NCBI GenBank assembly: GCA_030374765.1
Contig: JARGXX010000013.1
Coordinates: 496,001 to 560,000, forward strand
Reading direction: 5' to 3'
Source of the DNA: Agarophyton chilense
Lineage: Eukaryota > Rhodophyta > Florideophyceae > Gracilariales > Gracilariaceae
Length of the DNA: 64,000 nt
A program made the position numbers and the translations under genes. Every line of letters starts with the position of its first letter. Positions within the stretch are counted from its first letter, which is position 1. The notes below the pieces were generated by a model. It saw nothing but the letters and a program-made list of their open reading frames with translations. It was not told the DNA's origin and searched no databases. Of this stretch, positions 32,246 to 44,000 are shown piece by piece.

Positions 32246-35059
32246 ATATGAATATTGGCCTATTCGTTCTTCAGGTTCTGCTGATATTGAAAAATATAGT
32301 TTCCACAAGGACTATGGACAAGACATACAACGCGGTGGTGCTCCGACAACGAGAAAAATATGAATCAATGAGCCCCCTGTTCCGAACGAATGTTTCACTG
32401 AATTCTATCTCTTCCTCCTGAAAGCAGACCGAATTAATAGCGGTTATTCAATTAAGTATCAGGAAAGAACGGCTTAACTACCCGGAACAGTAGTTGGCAG
32501 TCTGGTGTGTAACGTAAGATTATGCAACGCGAGTTTCTGCGAAAGCTTGAGCTTTCACGAGAGTGGGCTTCCTTCCAGAGACAACGTCGCGGTTCAGAAA
32601 GATGTGTCACCGTACCCCGCAACTAGCGTTGACAGATGCGATCGGAGAGTTCGCGATTCAGCCTTGAACGGACTTCGAGTGAGACCTCAGGCGGCTGATT
32701 GGATTCAAGTCCCATGTTTGCGAGCCAAAATATCTGCTTATAAGCATGCAAATCACTGGACCACGTGGAATCTCGTGAAATACTAAAAATATCTCACAAA
32801 ATGCCACGATCACGTAGCATCGAAACTTCCATAACATCGTCTCTCTCAAAATCAAGTGCTCCCGTTCAAGCCTTCTAAAAGAGTGCACAAAATAGCTGTC
32901 ACTGGTTTCTATTTCAAGTAGAACCCTTCTACACCTCTATTTTATCTTCTACACTACAGCCATCGGCTCCCAGTTTCTGAAGTCAGAAACCTATTTTGTT
33001 CCTACAAGTGACAAAAGATGACACATGCATATCGTTCGCTGCGCCGGGTCTCATTGACTGCAAGTGAATAATCAAGATTCTATCATAGAATTAGATAAAA
33101 GAAACTGCTTTACGCCAAGAAGGAATCACTTTTTATTTGAGAAGTACATGTATACAAGAACATGCCTGATGGTTGGCATAGGGTTCAACCTGCCAAAGCT
33201 ATTGCAGCTGTACCTGAAACTCTTTTTGGTAGACCCTAGCTTCCATTGCTACATTAAAGAAAGTGTAACTTGAGATATCCATTACTTCAGAAAAAAGAAC
33301 AATATCAACATCTTTCATCAAGTGCACAACACGAATCAGTCTTGAGAGTGGTGGCCCAGAGCACGAAGCCAGGAAAGAACCAGGCTATCGTTCCCCTCTA
33401 TGATCATTTTGATGAACATCTGAAATTACTGAATCGTTTAATATATATTCGGCCAAGATAAGAACTGTACAAAGAGAATCATAGCTCCAGTGGTGTGTTA
33501 TATGGGATTGAATTGTTTTTCAATGTAAGAATTCCACTCTAACTGGATTATTACCAACCCTGCTTAGCTTGTAAGCCTCAGGAGTAACTCATTCTTCCTT
33601 TTTTCACTATACGTCGAAGATCCACTCTCTATTCTTCGCTGTAGCCCAGTTTCGTGCTGTGCTATCTCTCTAAACTTCCAAACAGTGACAAAGGGACAGA
33701 TTGTTTCAATTTCTAGTTAGCATGGTATCAACACCCACGAAATTAATTCAAAGCCCCTCAATGGCAAACGATAAGAATCTGAGGGGCTGATAGTATTTAA
33801 AAAGACCATCTAATTGCAATCCATAAATAACGTTTCTTGAAACCCAAAAAGAAGAAGATCAATAGCGACAATACTCTAAAGGCGTGTTCTTCTTCTTTGT
33901 CCACATTTGGAAGTATTTTTACAGTGCTTATAGAAAGGAGTAGATACGTCACCAGATAGTATTAGTCCTTTGATATGAACATAGATTCATAGATTGGTTG
34001 GGTTAAGACGCAGACTTATGAATTAGACAGCAGTCCAAAGTCTTGGGCATCCTCATCCATCGCAAGAGTATTAAAAATCCTAATCTATTTGTTCTGAGTT
34101 GCTCATCTCCTTTTTTCATGAGTACAATAGCTTACCATCGTAATTCCATTGTCGCGCAGAACACTTCTGCTCAAAGAATCGTTCTCTCATTCGGAAAGCC
34201 AGTATTCTCTAGGGCCATTTTTGAATAGGTTTACGAACGATCAACCCTTCTCGTTATTGAAGGGGAGGCCGGCATAGTCACATTGACGAAGTTCTCTTTG
34301 AACACCTCAGCACGCAGTGATTCACATCATTCAGCCCTACTCGACTGCAATGACACACCTCTCTTTCCTAGTAAATGCGTATCAAGCGGATGCAAGAAAG
34401 GAACGTGTCTTATAAACTGCATGTAATAGATGCGGGGTTCTCTCTCTTTATACGAACGCGTATACGCTATTGACCTCGTATCGCGAGGGTTGCTAATCAC
34501 CCCGACCCCTACAAAACTTATCCTTGTATCGTAGCCACAAACTACAATCCAAAAGCTGTGCTACACTCACCGGGCTACTACACATAGTACAAGAAAAGTA
34601 TTAAGACCCTCAAGTCCCTTCAACCGTAGAAGCGTTTCGGACTCAGATGATTATCGCCTTCCTCCTCACGCATAACTTCATTCAATCTCTAGAGATCATC
34701 GGGTAAGGGGCACACCACAACAAGGCGCTTCGCATGCACCGCGCTTATCGCCAAAGAAACCATGGACGACGCCCTTTCCACCCAAACCTCGTATCGGCAC
34801 ATACCACCCAGGTCCGCGACCGGTAAGCTGACTGATCGCTCGGACGAGTTTAACGACCTCCCGGGTCAAGATGCGGGTTTAGCTACGATGCTGCATACTA
34901 CAAGTTAGGACAAGGGTTCCAAGATACCACGTTCTTCATGAAAAAAACCATAGCCTCCTCTTGTCACGCTGGTACTAGTACACGGTTTCAGGTACTCTAA
35001 AGATACATTAATTCATGTCTAAGTGTCGAATTGCATATTAAACACCACGGACATAACCA
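32246..35059. other. 2.8-kb gene-free stretch
   Basis: AT-rich DNA without a recognisable gene. Small frames at 33064-33461 and 34043-34228 look like chance. One hairpin is listed separately. The 300 bp after the SPRTN stop presumably include its 3' UTR. Confidence 0.45.
33752..33788 (+). repeat. inverted repeat, 9-bp arms
   Basis: AGCCCCTCA and TGAGGGGCT separated by 19 bases. It could form a stem-loop, but with no adjacent gene its role is unknown. Confidence 0.6.
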
Positions 35060-37018
35060 TCACAATGCATCAAGGAGCCCTGTAGTCCGTAGGCATGAAG
35101 CCACATGTGATTCCAGCTCACTCCGGATCTTACCGACATCACATATAGGACAGTTGACGATGGATTGTCCGTCTTTATCGCCGGAGAATGTCGCACATTT
35201 TGTACCTGCGATGTTACTCCGAACACATTCACTCCTCAATATCGTTTCTTCTTCTTCTCCATTGATCTCTTTATCCATTAGCACTGAAGGAATGTTTGAC
35301 TCTTTCAAACATGTACTAACATGTCCATCGAAACTTGTGTTGGAGATTGATACTTCACACAAAGGACACTTCCTCGAGAAAGGCGGTGAACTAGTTTTCA
35401 AGTTGCTTTCCGATTCAATTGCGGTCGTCAGAGGCCGCCTCTTCGTTCCATTACCTGTGATGCGCTTTCCCAATTGTAGATCGTTCTGGGATCGAGACGG
35501 GAAGAGCAGATCTCGAGCTTCACGGGTTATCTGCATATCACCGTCTCTTGATACTGTGGCCCCTCTTCGAACTGAATCTAGTAATGTACCCTGCTCAATC
35601 TTTAGCATTTTAGCAGCTTCATAGAAAGAGAACGGTTTCTTCTCGTTGTGCTCATTGAAGTATTCCTTGAGTTTCGATATGGCTTTCTCTTCTAAATCAA
35701 TAGGCTCCTCAGGTTCTAGAAACGACTTCAACATAGTTCGGAGATCTGGGACATCATTGCGAGTCTTGGTCTGTTCCGCTGTCATCGGTCCAGGAGTTGC
35801 TGCCTTGTTTATCTCGGCAAACGTTTTCCCCGATGGATTGATGGCGATGGCGGTAAGTGCATCGACATCAATGACATCCTCCATCAGGAAGCTCCCCGCA
35901 CTTCTGTGACGTTTCGAATTCGGTGATGTGCGGGAACTTGATGAATGTTTTGCTCCCACCGTTTCGCTTGGAGATTCAGGAATTTCAATGGCCTCTGTGA
36001 AACAATGCTTTTCCGTTCCCTCAGTGAAGAGGTGTTCAGGGGATGAGCCTTTCCTTTCAAATGGCGCGTGGTTTGTGTTGTCTTTAGTGATGTTTTCCGT
36101 TTGCGTTAAAAGCAGCTCAGGTGGTATACAGACTTGTAAGTGTTTGTTCAGTAACTCTTTGTCAATTTTTGCGTCACACATGGGGCAATTTGTACACTCG
36201 TCTCTTGTTTTTTGCTTCATGTCTCTTCTCCCCATCAATTGATCAATTCGCATGGTTTTCATAACACCAACTCTAGTCTTTTTCTTGGCTGACTTATCGT
36301 CTACCCCAATAGCCCCAAGCTTCGGCGCTCGCTTTGACTTTGGTTTTCTTTCAGGTCCCGCAATCTTTACAAAAACACCCGCACAACTTCTCGCATGAGA
36401 TGACCACCAGTAATCTGTAGGTGCTGGTGCTCGGTTCATAGCGCGTTTGATGATTCGACCACACTTATCACAGCGCCAGTGATGCACTCTATAGGATTCA
36501 ACTTCCTCATGAAATGTATGGTAAGGTGTGATTTCCACGCCAAACTCTGATCTATTAATGCGATCCGCATGATGCATGAACATCGGACCATGCCCATCTG
36601 GTCCATCTCTCTTCATTCCTTGTGTCAAAAAGAGAAAGGCGTGTATCATTTCATGTAGTAAGGTACTCTTCAAGTCTGAAACTGGTCGCAGTTTTAACAA
36701 CGGTTCGGAAAGGGCTATTCGACATCCAGTTCTTGTGAACGTACAAGTACCTGCGCATGAAGTCATGCGACGAGAATACTCGACGTAAGTATGTGTGATT
36801 TGGTTTTCAAAGTGTTTGCGGTTGTACTCCTGAAAGAGGGCGTGAACGTCGGGGCAGGGGTCAATAAGGTCGTCCTGGCAAAGGTCAGAGCTGGGATTGA
36901 AAAAGCCGACTGAGATCATCCAATCGTCGCGAGTGGATGGCATGGTCCTCGGGCGGACGGTATTGCTAGCATCGTCATCATCACTGATGACAACTATGTG
37001 ACCGCTTCGCAGTGGCAT
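35060..37018 (-). CDS. SPRTN/DVC1-family DNA-dependent metalloprotease with three UBZ4 fingers
   Basis: 652 residues, no intron, ATG at 37018. SPRTN cleaves proteins crosslinked to DNA so that replication can continue. The SprT domain (about residues 50-215) has the zinc site H-E-M-I-H (122-126) with a third ligand in G-H-G-P (His143). A zinc ribbon follows: W-R-C-D-K-C (183, 186) and S-H-A-R-S-C (208, 212). Downstream are three C-x2-C...H-x3-C fingers of UBZ4 type at 278-297, 551-570 and 623-642; human SPRTN has one. An I-V-V-I-S-D-D-D-D string at residues 8-16 is a textbook SUMO-interacting motif, and D-V-I-D-V-D (381-386) and P-I-D-L-E-E (439-444) are weaker candidates. I see no PIP box (Q-x-x-L-x-x-F-F) and no clear SHP box. 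The length exceeds human SPRTN (489 residues) because of the finger-bearing tail. Confidence 0.88.
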   Translation of the reverse strand: MPLRSGHIVVISDDDDASNTVRPRTMPSTRDDWMISVGFFNPSSDLCQDDLIDPCPDVHALFQEYNRKHFENQITHTYVEYSRRMTSCAGTCTFTRTGCRIALSEPLLKLRPVSDLKSTLLHEMIHAFLFLTQGMKRDGPDGHGPMFMHHADRINRSEFGVEITPYHTFHEEVESYRVHHWRCDKCGRIIKRAMNRAPAPTDYWWSSHARSCAGVFVKIAGPERKPKSKRAPKLGAIGVDDKSAKKKTRVGVMKTMRIDQLMGRRDMKQKTRDECTNCPMCDAKIDKELLNKHLQVCIPPELLLTQTENITKDNTNHAPFERKGSSPEHLFTEGTEKHCFTEAIEIPESPSETVGAKHSSSSRTSPNSKRHRSAGSFLMEDVIDVDALTAIAINPSGKTFAEINKAATPGPMTAEQTKTRNDVPDLRTMLKSFLEPEEPIDLEEKAISKLKEYFNEHNEKKPFSFYEAAKMLKIEQGTLLDSVRRGATVSRDGDMQITREARDLLFPSRSQNDLQLGKRITGNGTKRRPLTTAIESESNLKTSSPPFSRKCPLCEVSISNTSFDGHVSTCLKESNIPSVLMDKEINGEEEETILRSECVRSNIAGTKCATFSGDKDGQSIVNCPICDVGKIRSELESHVASCLRTTGLLDAL

Positions 37019-38000
37019 ACTTGCGTCCCACAGACCAGCAGCGCCCTTGACCTCTTGTAACGAAGAGTGGCGCAGTTCTCTCTTGCTTGCTACAGTCGAA
37101 TAGCATTGGATTTCTCGAAAGAAACTGCCATGAATGAACGTCGATGCACGACCAACTCCTGCTTTAAAAAAGACTGGTCTAAATTGGCGGAAGCAGAACC
37201 GGGAGTTAATATGTCACATGAAGCTTATTTGCCTGACCGAGAACTATTTGTATCACACCAGAAGCAGTTCTCGATATCTCTCCTTCAAGCGAACTGGAGG
37301 TCTGTATAAAGGTTGAAGGATGCAGCCTGTCGCACGCTACGACTCGTTTCAGTCGGCTGCAATGTTTCGTTCCAAGCGGGTACCAAACGGGGAGAGGGTT
37401 ACAGGGTTCGCAACTGCTACCCTTTAGCTCTGGGGCCAACCGACATACAGTACCCCCGAACGGCTGCCAAAACAGAAAATAATCGAGACTAAAGGTTTTA
37501 AAAACGGAAAACTTCGTGAGAATATCGTAGACAGGTATGCCACGTACCACAGCAGTAGCAGTCACACGAATAATGAACGAGGATTGGGCACCAGTTTTCG
37601 TCAGCTGGGCAAATCTCACGAAAACAATTTCGTATGTCTCCACCATGCTGATAATCACCTGTTCCATCTCTCGGCCAACCAAACATGGCTTCCAAGGAGC
37701 ACCCATCTCCCATTCCTCCCAACCATGCTCACATTCCTGCTTCTACACCACCAGCGTCGCTCGCGTCCATTCCGGAAAAACTAAGTTCCCTTCTCTCCAC
37801 CAACGAAAGTAAATGCTAAAGCGCTTTCACTTCACAGATTGGTTCAATACAAACCTATTTAAAACCGTTTCGGAAGCTAGTGCCCACATTCCGAGGTGAA
37901 ACAAGGCAAACGCGCTGTACAAATATGTGTTAAAAATAGTTCTGTCAAAATATCCTAGTTCGACGTATGATTATTTCCATCGCCCTTCGTCCAAAATCCT
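37019..38000. other. upstream region of the SPRTN gene; no gene recognised
   Basis: Minus-strand frames of 74-166 codons (37206-37722) lie upstream of SPRTN, but they have no family features and start from non-ATG or weak codons. I treat them as chance. A promoter for SPRTN must lie here, but I cannot point to it. Confidence 0.35.
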
Positions 38001-38068
38001 TTTGAGTTTGGTTCTAGAGATAGACATCATAACGTCTGCAGGTTGTTTGGCAAATTAAGGGCGCATCT

Positions 38069-38371
38069 GTGACCTTCGAGAACCTGATAAAGAAGGAACA
38101 GCTTCTCGAAGATCTCATTCTAGAGATTGATGAAAAAGAAGAGACAATTCGGGTTAACGAAGAAGAAAAATATAAGCAAAAGAAAATTGAGGGATCTAGA
38201 AGCGTAAAACCCGCTCTTGTTCCGAATGATGACGATTTATTTCTTCTCATTAAGCATATCAACGAAAAACAAGAAACGGTCACGCGAAGAATTGATCTAG
38301 AGAATCGTCAATTCGCCTTTGAAGCAATAGAGCGACGCGCAGCTATTGAATTGAATATAAGGATTGTTTAG
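38069..38371 (+). pseudogene. C-terminal coiled coil of a Harbinger-type Myb-like protein
   Basis: 100 codons, highly charged, with heptad-like spacing (K-K-E-Q-L-L-E-D-L-I-L-E-I-D-E-K-E-E) and a second helical block ending R-R-A-A-I-E-L-N-I. In PIF/Harbinger elements the second protein has an N-terminal Myb/trihelix domain followed by such a coiled coil, and it helps the transposase enter the nucleus and bind DNA. The Myb domain is missing here. The match rests on composition and on the adjacent transposase. Confidence 0.4.
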
Positions 38372-38465
38372 ATGATGAGCGCCTTTGCAAAATAAACTTA
38401 AGTAGTATCGATCACAACAAGATTTTTCATTTCCCTCCGCTTTGCCGCTTGCTGCGATAATTGCT

Positions 38466-39240
38466 TCACCCAGATGATGAATAGTCACTGAAAGAGAGAG
38501 ACGTAAAACTAAATGGACTACCTAATTGATCACCACGCTCGAGACATGTCTTGTAGTTCAATAGAAGCGCCGATGAAGTATACAGAAAACCAACTGGGAA
38601 TCGCCTTACTTTCAGCAGACGAGCGATATCGTTGCGGGTGAAAAACTGCTTAAGGTCTTTGTAAATCCATTCGACGAAGAAACGCATTGCAATCATCTGA
38701 GTATTATATTCCGCCTGCTGCGGTGTAGCGTTAGCCCTCCAGATGGCTACTTTGCACCATGGGCTCAGCACGTATGCAGCATCACCGTAGATATAATAAA
38801 ACTGCTCGTCAACTATCAGCCCATTCTCCAGATCACTTTCTATACCGCTATTGCAAATCAGTGTGAAATCATGACGGTGACCTACTTCAGGTCCGTGTAG
38901 GTGTAACATGAGTCCGTCTGGTGTGGTATTTGTTTGATATATTAAGCAGTGCATCCTCTTGTGGCCTGAGTAAAATGACCTTTGATTCACTCCAGAGCCT
39001 CCAGGGCGCTGTCTTTTTATCTTGGTTTAGTCGCTGAAACCTACACACCGATCAAGTAAAGCTCCTGCTTCTTTGGTACACTTTGCGGAGTATGAGGCTC
39101 TTGATCGGAGAAACGAAATTTTTAGTGTAGTAACCAAGTGCCCTTGTGACCCAGAAAACCCGTCCAAGACCTCCCAGAAAATTTCACTCATCGGAGAGTA
39201 TCGTATACTAAACGTAGGTTCTAGGTCATACCAAGTGCAG
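38466..39240 (-). pseudogene. PIF/Harbinger transposase (DDE_Tnp_4), interrupted
   Basis: The frame 38990-38466 has the Harbinger core. It shows Y-S-G-H-K-R-M-H-C-L, T-P-D-G-L-M, H-G-P-E-V-G-H-R-H-D-F (second catalytic Asp), Y-I-Y-G-D-A-A-Y-V-L-S-P-W, T-P-Q-Q-A-E-Y-N and V-E-W-I-Y-K-D (catalytic Glu). The same frame continues upstream past an in-frame TAA at about 39030 to C-V-G-F-S-D, where the first catalytic Asp lies; the usual motif is G-F-I-D-G-T, and the stop falls where the Gly belongs. It is therefore inactive unless the stop is read through. It resembles the transposases of this superfamily from oomycetes, fungi and algae. It converges on the coiled-coil ORF. Confidence 0.82.
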
Positions 39241-39756
39241 GGAGACGATAAATGAAGCAGAAAGAGGCAGCATACGTTTATACTGTCGCATCTGTAGCGA
39301 TTGCGCTTGGTTGGAGCCGATCATCATCCCATTCTTTTAGCAACTTTCTAGATATCCTCCTTCCTAAACCAAACAATGTGAAGACTATGCTTCTGAGAGT
39401 AACTGTTCAAATTGAACGAGTAGTGCTAAATACGGTTTGCCCTTGCAGTCAAATGAACTACATCTGCTCTTTCTTTTCTCACACTCATCCACATCCCCAC
39501 CAGTACCTCCGTAGGAAAATCCCCAGTAATTGTTAGTAGCAGAGATCTCTTTGTAATCTTGTGAAGCGCAATGGCCCGGCTCACCTGAAGTCATCTTGTC
39601 GTACCATGGTGCCTGGTCCAAACATGTTCGGTGTCTACGAAAAAGACGTCTTGGTGCTGAAATCGAAAGCTACGCAAACGTGGAATTTGGTAATTGAATA
39701 GACAGCGCGCTACATGGCGGTGAAAAACCGAACGCATATCACTTTGGCATTTGGTT

Positions 39757-39770
39757 CATCACCTTTTGGA
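39757..39770 (+). repeat. left arm of a 14-bp inverted repeat flanking copia 2
   Basis: CATCACCTTTTGGA, 6 bp outside the left LTR. Its exact reverse complement lies at 44302-44315, 6 bp outside the right LTR. Without the insertion the two would form a stem with a loop of about 7 bases. Confidence 0.9.
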
Positions 39771-39776
39771 AGTTTT

Positions 39777-39866
39777 TGTCAAACAGCATTACAGTGACAG
39801 AACAGTACTATAGTGAAGCGACGACGACGACGAAGTAAAGTTGGGAGTTAGTGCCTTTTACTCACA
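39777..39866 (+). repeat. copia 2 5' LTR
   Basis: Starts TGTCAAACAGC and ends CTCACA. It contains a (CGA)4-type tract. It is shorter than the 3' copy. Confidence 0.85.
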
Positions 39867-39882
39867 GGTTATGGCCCATCGC
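39867..39882 (+). other. copia 2 primer-binding site
   Basis: GGTTATGGCCCATCGC directly after the LTR. It resembles the anticodon-arm initiator tRNA-Met site used by Drosophila copia. Confidence 0.8.
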
Positions 39883-40063
39883 TAGAAACTCCACCACGGA
39901 TTTCACAAACCACCGCCTCGCCCGCCGATTAGGGCGCGAACTCAGACAAGATACCACCATACAACAACTCTACAACAACGCCATACTCACGCACAACGAC
40001 ACACACCAACCACGAGACAGTACACAACAGCATCAAACCAGCCACACGATTTCTACCCTTCCA

Positions 40064-40978
40064 ATGGATTCAGACAAAACACACCGCATCCCAGATCTAG
40101 AAACGACAAACTATGCTCTATGGTATCTAGCACACAAAACCTATGCCGCCACCATTGAAGCACTCCCCCATATCCAAAGTAATCCAGCACCTCCTACTGA
40201 CGTAGCAGAACTAAAACTCTTCGAGTCCAAAAAAAACCGCGTTCTATCAGCGATACTCAGCAGCGTATCGAACGATATCCTGGGACTATTGCTCGTCCCA
40301 GATGAAGACCCCACGCCTTACGACCTAACCCAGAAAATCATAGTTCATATCAATCAGACGACGAAAGAAGATCACAGATTCCTAAAGACGGAAGCCGAAA
40401 GCATTGAACTCGAAGACATGACGAAGATCGACAGTTATCTCAAGAAACACCTCGCCGTGAGACAGAAAATGGTGGCCGCACGCTACCCCAACATTGCCGA
40501 CGAAGACACCACCATTGACTTCATTATAGCAGGACTCAAGACACATGCAAACCTCACACCAATTCTCGGTCACATTATCTCAAACAAGCCCACCACAATC
40601 CGCGACTTCACCAGAGTCTTCAAGTCACTCAGCAACCTCTATCAATCCGCCCAACCAGGACCCTCCAAAAGTTCAACCACTTCGCGATTCACCGGGGACT
40701 ACGGCGCTCCAAACATCAGGTACACGAACCGTCCTAACCAACGCCGAGCAGCCTATCCCGTACGACGCATCCCATACAATCAACTCTGCAGCTACCATAA
40801 GGCGCTAGGAATACGTTGCAACCACACAGATGCGCAATGCAGGGATCAAGGACACCCCAAATTCCGTTCCCCAACACCACAAGCCAACTATACACAAGCA
40901 GGACCCCAACACAATATCTACCCCCCCCATGCAACAGCCGCCTCATCCCCAACATCACAATGTCGATGTCCCATCTGA
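40064..40978 (+). CDS. copia 2 Gag
   Basis: About 304 residues from the ATG at 40064; the frame is open further upstream but without a better start. The first part (T-N-Y-A-L-W-Y-L-A-H-K-T-Y) matches the Gag of Ty1/copia elements (UBN2-like). A zinc knuckle of the form C-x2-H-x8-H-x4-C (C-S-Y-H ... N-H-T-D-A-Q-C-R-D) follows, instead of the usual C-x2-C-x4-H-x4-C. It overlaps into protease/pol in another frame. Confidence 0.8.
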   Translation: MDSDKTHRIPDLETTNYALWYLAHKTYAATIEALPHIQSNPAPPTDVAELKLFESKKNRVLSAILSSVSNDILGLLLVPDEDPTPYDLTQKIIVHINQTTKEDHRFLKTEAESIELEDMTKIDSYLKKHLAVRQKMVAARYPNIADEDTTIDFIIAGLKTHANLTPILGHIISNKPTTIRDFTRVFKSLSNLYQSAQPGPSKSSTTSRFTGDYGAPNIRYTNRPNQRRAAYPVRRIPYNQLCSYHKALGIRCNHTDAQCRDQGHPKFRSPTPQANYTQAGPQHNIYPPHATAASSPTSQCRCPI

Positions 40979-41002
40979 AATGGACCCCGAAGTCAACGGA
41001 AC

Positions 41003-44000
41003 GTGCATACTCGACAGCGGTGCACACCCCACCCACATCACACACCCACACCCCTCTATGAACAGACTTCGAAAACCCATCCTAACCCAATCCGCTACGC
41101 AACACAAGACTCATGCACGCACAGTGGACTACTGCACCTGAGAACGCACAACAATAATTCTCTTCACACACACGCCGTCGCCAACGCGCATATCAGGCAT
41201 AATCTCATCTCGGTTAACGACCTCGCAGCTAGATATGGCCTGGTCATGTTCACAGACAAACAAGGCTACGTTGTTAACACCAGGAAGACTCCTCCAGAGC
41301 TAGTGGCCACGGCCAAGTGGAACCACAATCAATACAGTATCGAAGCCAGCATCAGAAATAGTACCAGAGCTCGAACAGCGCGAGCCATACCATTAAGACA
41401 CACACGCACGAAACCCACGAAGCGACAAATACCCACTCCAAATAACTCCTCCACCTTCCCTTCCAAGACCACTCACACTCCACTCCCGCCACCCATCACT
41501 GACAAACCAAAAGCCCCACACGGCACACGGAAACTAAAGGAACTTCGCAACCCAATCAATCGACAGCGACACTCCAACATTCAGCTCGCCGCTCACAACT
41601 GGCACTTATGTCTGAACCACGCACATCCCCACAGGCTTGCCCTCACCGCAAGCCAACGCCTAGTACCCAACATGCCCGCCACACTCCCACACGACGTCCA
41701 ACTCACATGCAGCGCATGTGCGCACGCGAAACAACAACCAGCCCCACACAAAAGCAAACAACATACACATCACACAGGAGAGTACATAAGCTCCGACACC
41801 TGTGGCCCGATCACCCCCACATCGACACACGGCAACAACCATATGCTCCTAATCGTTTGCGCCACAAGGAAATTTGCAATAGCCCACTTCATAAAGAACA
41901 GAAAGGATATCCCACACCACATCGACAATACGCTGCATCACATACGACACACAATGAAACACCAACTACAAGACTTCCTCAGCGATAATCCCAAGGAATA
42001 CACGTCCAAACCAATGCAGATCATCTACAACATACACAAAATTCGTCACCACCTGCGCACACCGCACCAACCGCAAGAAAACGGCATAGCCGAGAGGCTC
42101 AATCGTACAATCATGGACTCCGTCCGAGCACTCCTTAACTCAGCTGGACTCGACGACGCCTATTGGGAAGATGCGGCTCGGGACACCATCTTCAAATATA
42201 ATCTACTGCATCACACAGCCACAAACAACTCCCCATTCCAGCTATGGTACCGAACGAAACCCACCCTTCGCAAACTCTTCACCTTTGGGCAACTCGGGAC
42301 AATTCTCGTATACTCTCCCAAAAAGAAACTGCAGACACGGGCGGCACCAGCTCGCTACATGTACGGAACCTCACTTAACCACATAGTCGTCCTCAACCTA
42401 GCGAACAACACATACCACGAAATACGCGCAAACGACTTCCACCCCTACCATACTCACACCGATCCCACGGCAACAACAACAAAAGCCTTCAAAGCCAGAT
42501 CAAATCACAGACAACCCACGCCCACCAACATACAACTAAACACGCCACCTTCTGCGAACCTTCAACAAGCACGCCGATATCCAGACGCCAAGCAATGGCG
42601 CACAGCGCATGATCAGGAACTTCGGAATATCGACGCCTACAAAAGCATTGACTGGCTTCATCCAGAGTTTCAACCACCCCCGGACTCAATCATCCCACAA
42701 ATGATATTATACAGATACAAAAGGTTAGCCGAAGGACACATCATGCAACGAAAAGCACGCTGCAACCTACGAGGCGACCTCATGAAACCCGGTCTACACT
42801 ACGACCTCCAACACACAACAACATATACCGCGGATCGCACCACTCAACGAATGTTACTAGCACTAAATGCCACCCTCAACCTGCCCCTGGAACACTTTGA
42901 CATCAAGTCGGCCTATCTCCACGAAAAGTATCAACACAATCGGCCAGTATATGTCAAACAGATGCCCAACTTTGACGGAACATATCAACACGATAGCAAA
43001 TACGGACGCCTTGTAGGAAACCTATATGGCTCCTCCCCCCGCGGCTTACTATTACAACCATGGCTTGAAGCAGTTTCTGTCCACCCAAGGATTCGTCAGT
43101 TCCGAACACGACCCCTGCCTCTACACACTGAAAACAAACGAAGGATACACAATTGTCGGTACCACCATTGATGACTTTCTGGTGCTCGCATCCAAACAAT
43201 CCTTAATTGACGAACTGTATCACAACATGCTCACAAAATACAAAATCAAACGCCTTGGTCCTCCCACACGCTTCCTTAACTGGAAAATCTCACGAACAAA
43301 AGACGGCACACACATTTCACAACCCGACGCAATAGACGCCATTCTGCAACAAACACATATGCATGATTGCAATCCCAACCTCACGCCGTACAATAACCTA
43401 AAGATCCTGGACCAACAACAGCCAACACCGAAACTCACACCCACCGCCGCCAAACAATACAGAACGATACTCGGCGAAATACGTTATATAACAGATATCA
43501 CAAGACCCGACATAGCTTATGCAACCAACCGTCTCGCGCAGCACATGGCGAACCCCCAGCAGCACCATCAACAAGCCCTAAAAAGTCTTCTGTGATATCT
43601 CAAAGGAACCAGAACCCATGAATTATTCTTTCCTACAACCCAACAACACCAGAGAAAACGAAACCTCCTTCAGGCGTACAGCGACGCCGATTTCGCAAAT
43701 GAAAAAAACCGAAAGTCGATCTCCGGAACGGTGCATTGCATACAATCCACACCAATATCCTGGACTTCCAGGAAGCAAAATATTGTCGCAATATCAACAA
43801 CCGAGGCCGAATACATCGCCGCTACCGACGCAACAAGGCACACAACATGGTTGGCAAAGCTGCTACGCGATGCTCAAGCACCATCATGCCACCCCACGCC
43901 CCACTACATCGACAATCGCTCCGCAGTCCTCATTGCCCAAAACCAAGCCCCGACAAAGCAGCGCAAGTACATCGACTTCCGCCATCACTACCTGCAGCAC

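Larger units (their letters stand above)
38000..39260. mobile_element. PIF/Harbinger DNA transposon remnant
   Basis: Two diagnostic genes of a Harbinger element lie tail to tail: a Myb-like partner protein fragment (+) and a DDE transposase (-). Both are incomplete. I could not find terminal inverted repeats or the 3-bp TTA/TAA duplication by eye, so the ends are only estimates. Confidence 0.6.

Noticed and set aside
32640-32720. tRNA-like GGATTCAAGTCC on the plus strand
   Set aside because: The T-stem has a mismatch at its closing pair and there is no matching D or anticodon arm.
37206-37722. 166-codon minus-strand frame upstream of SPRTN
   Set aside because: No recognisable motif, irregular composition and no support as an upstream exon; SPRTN already has a complete N-terminus at 37018.
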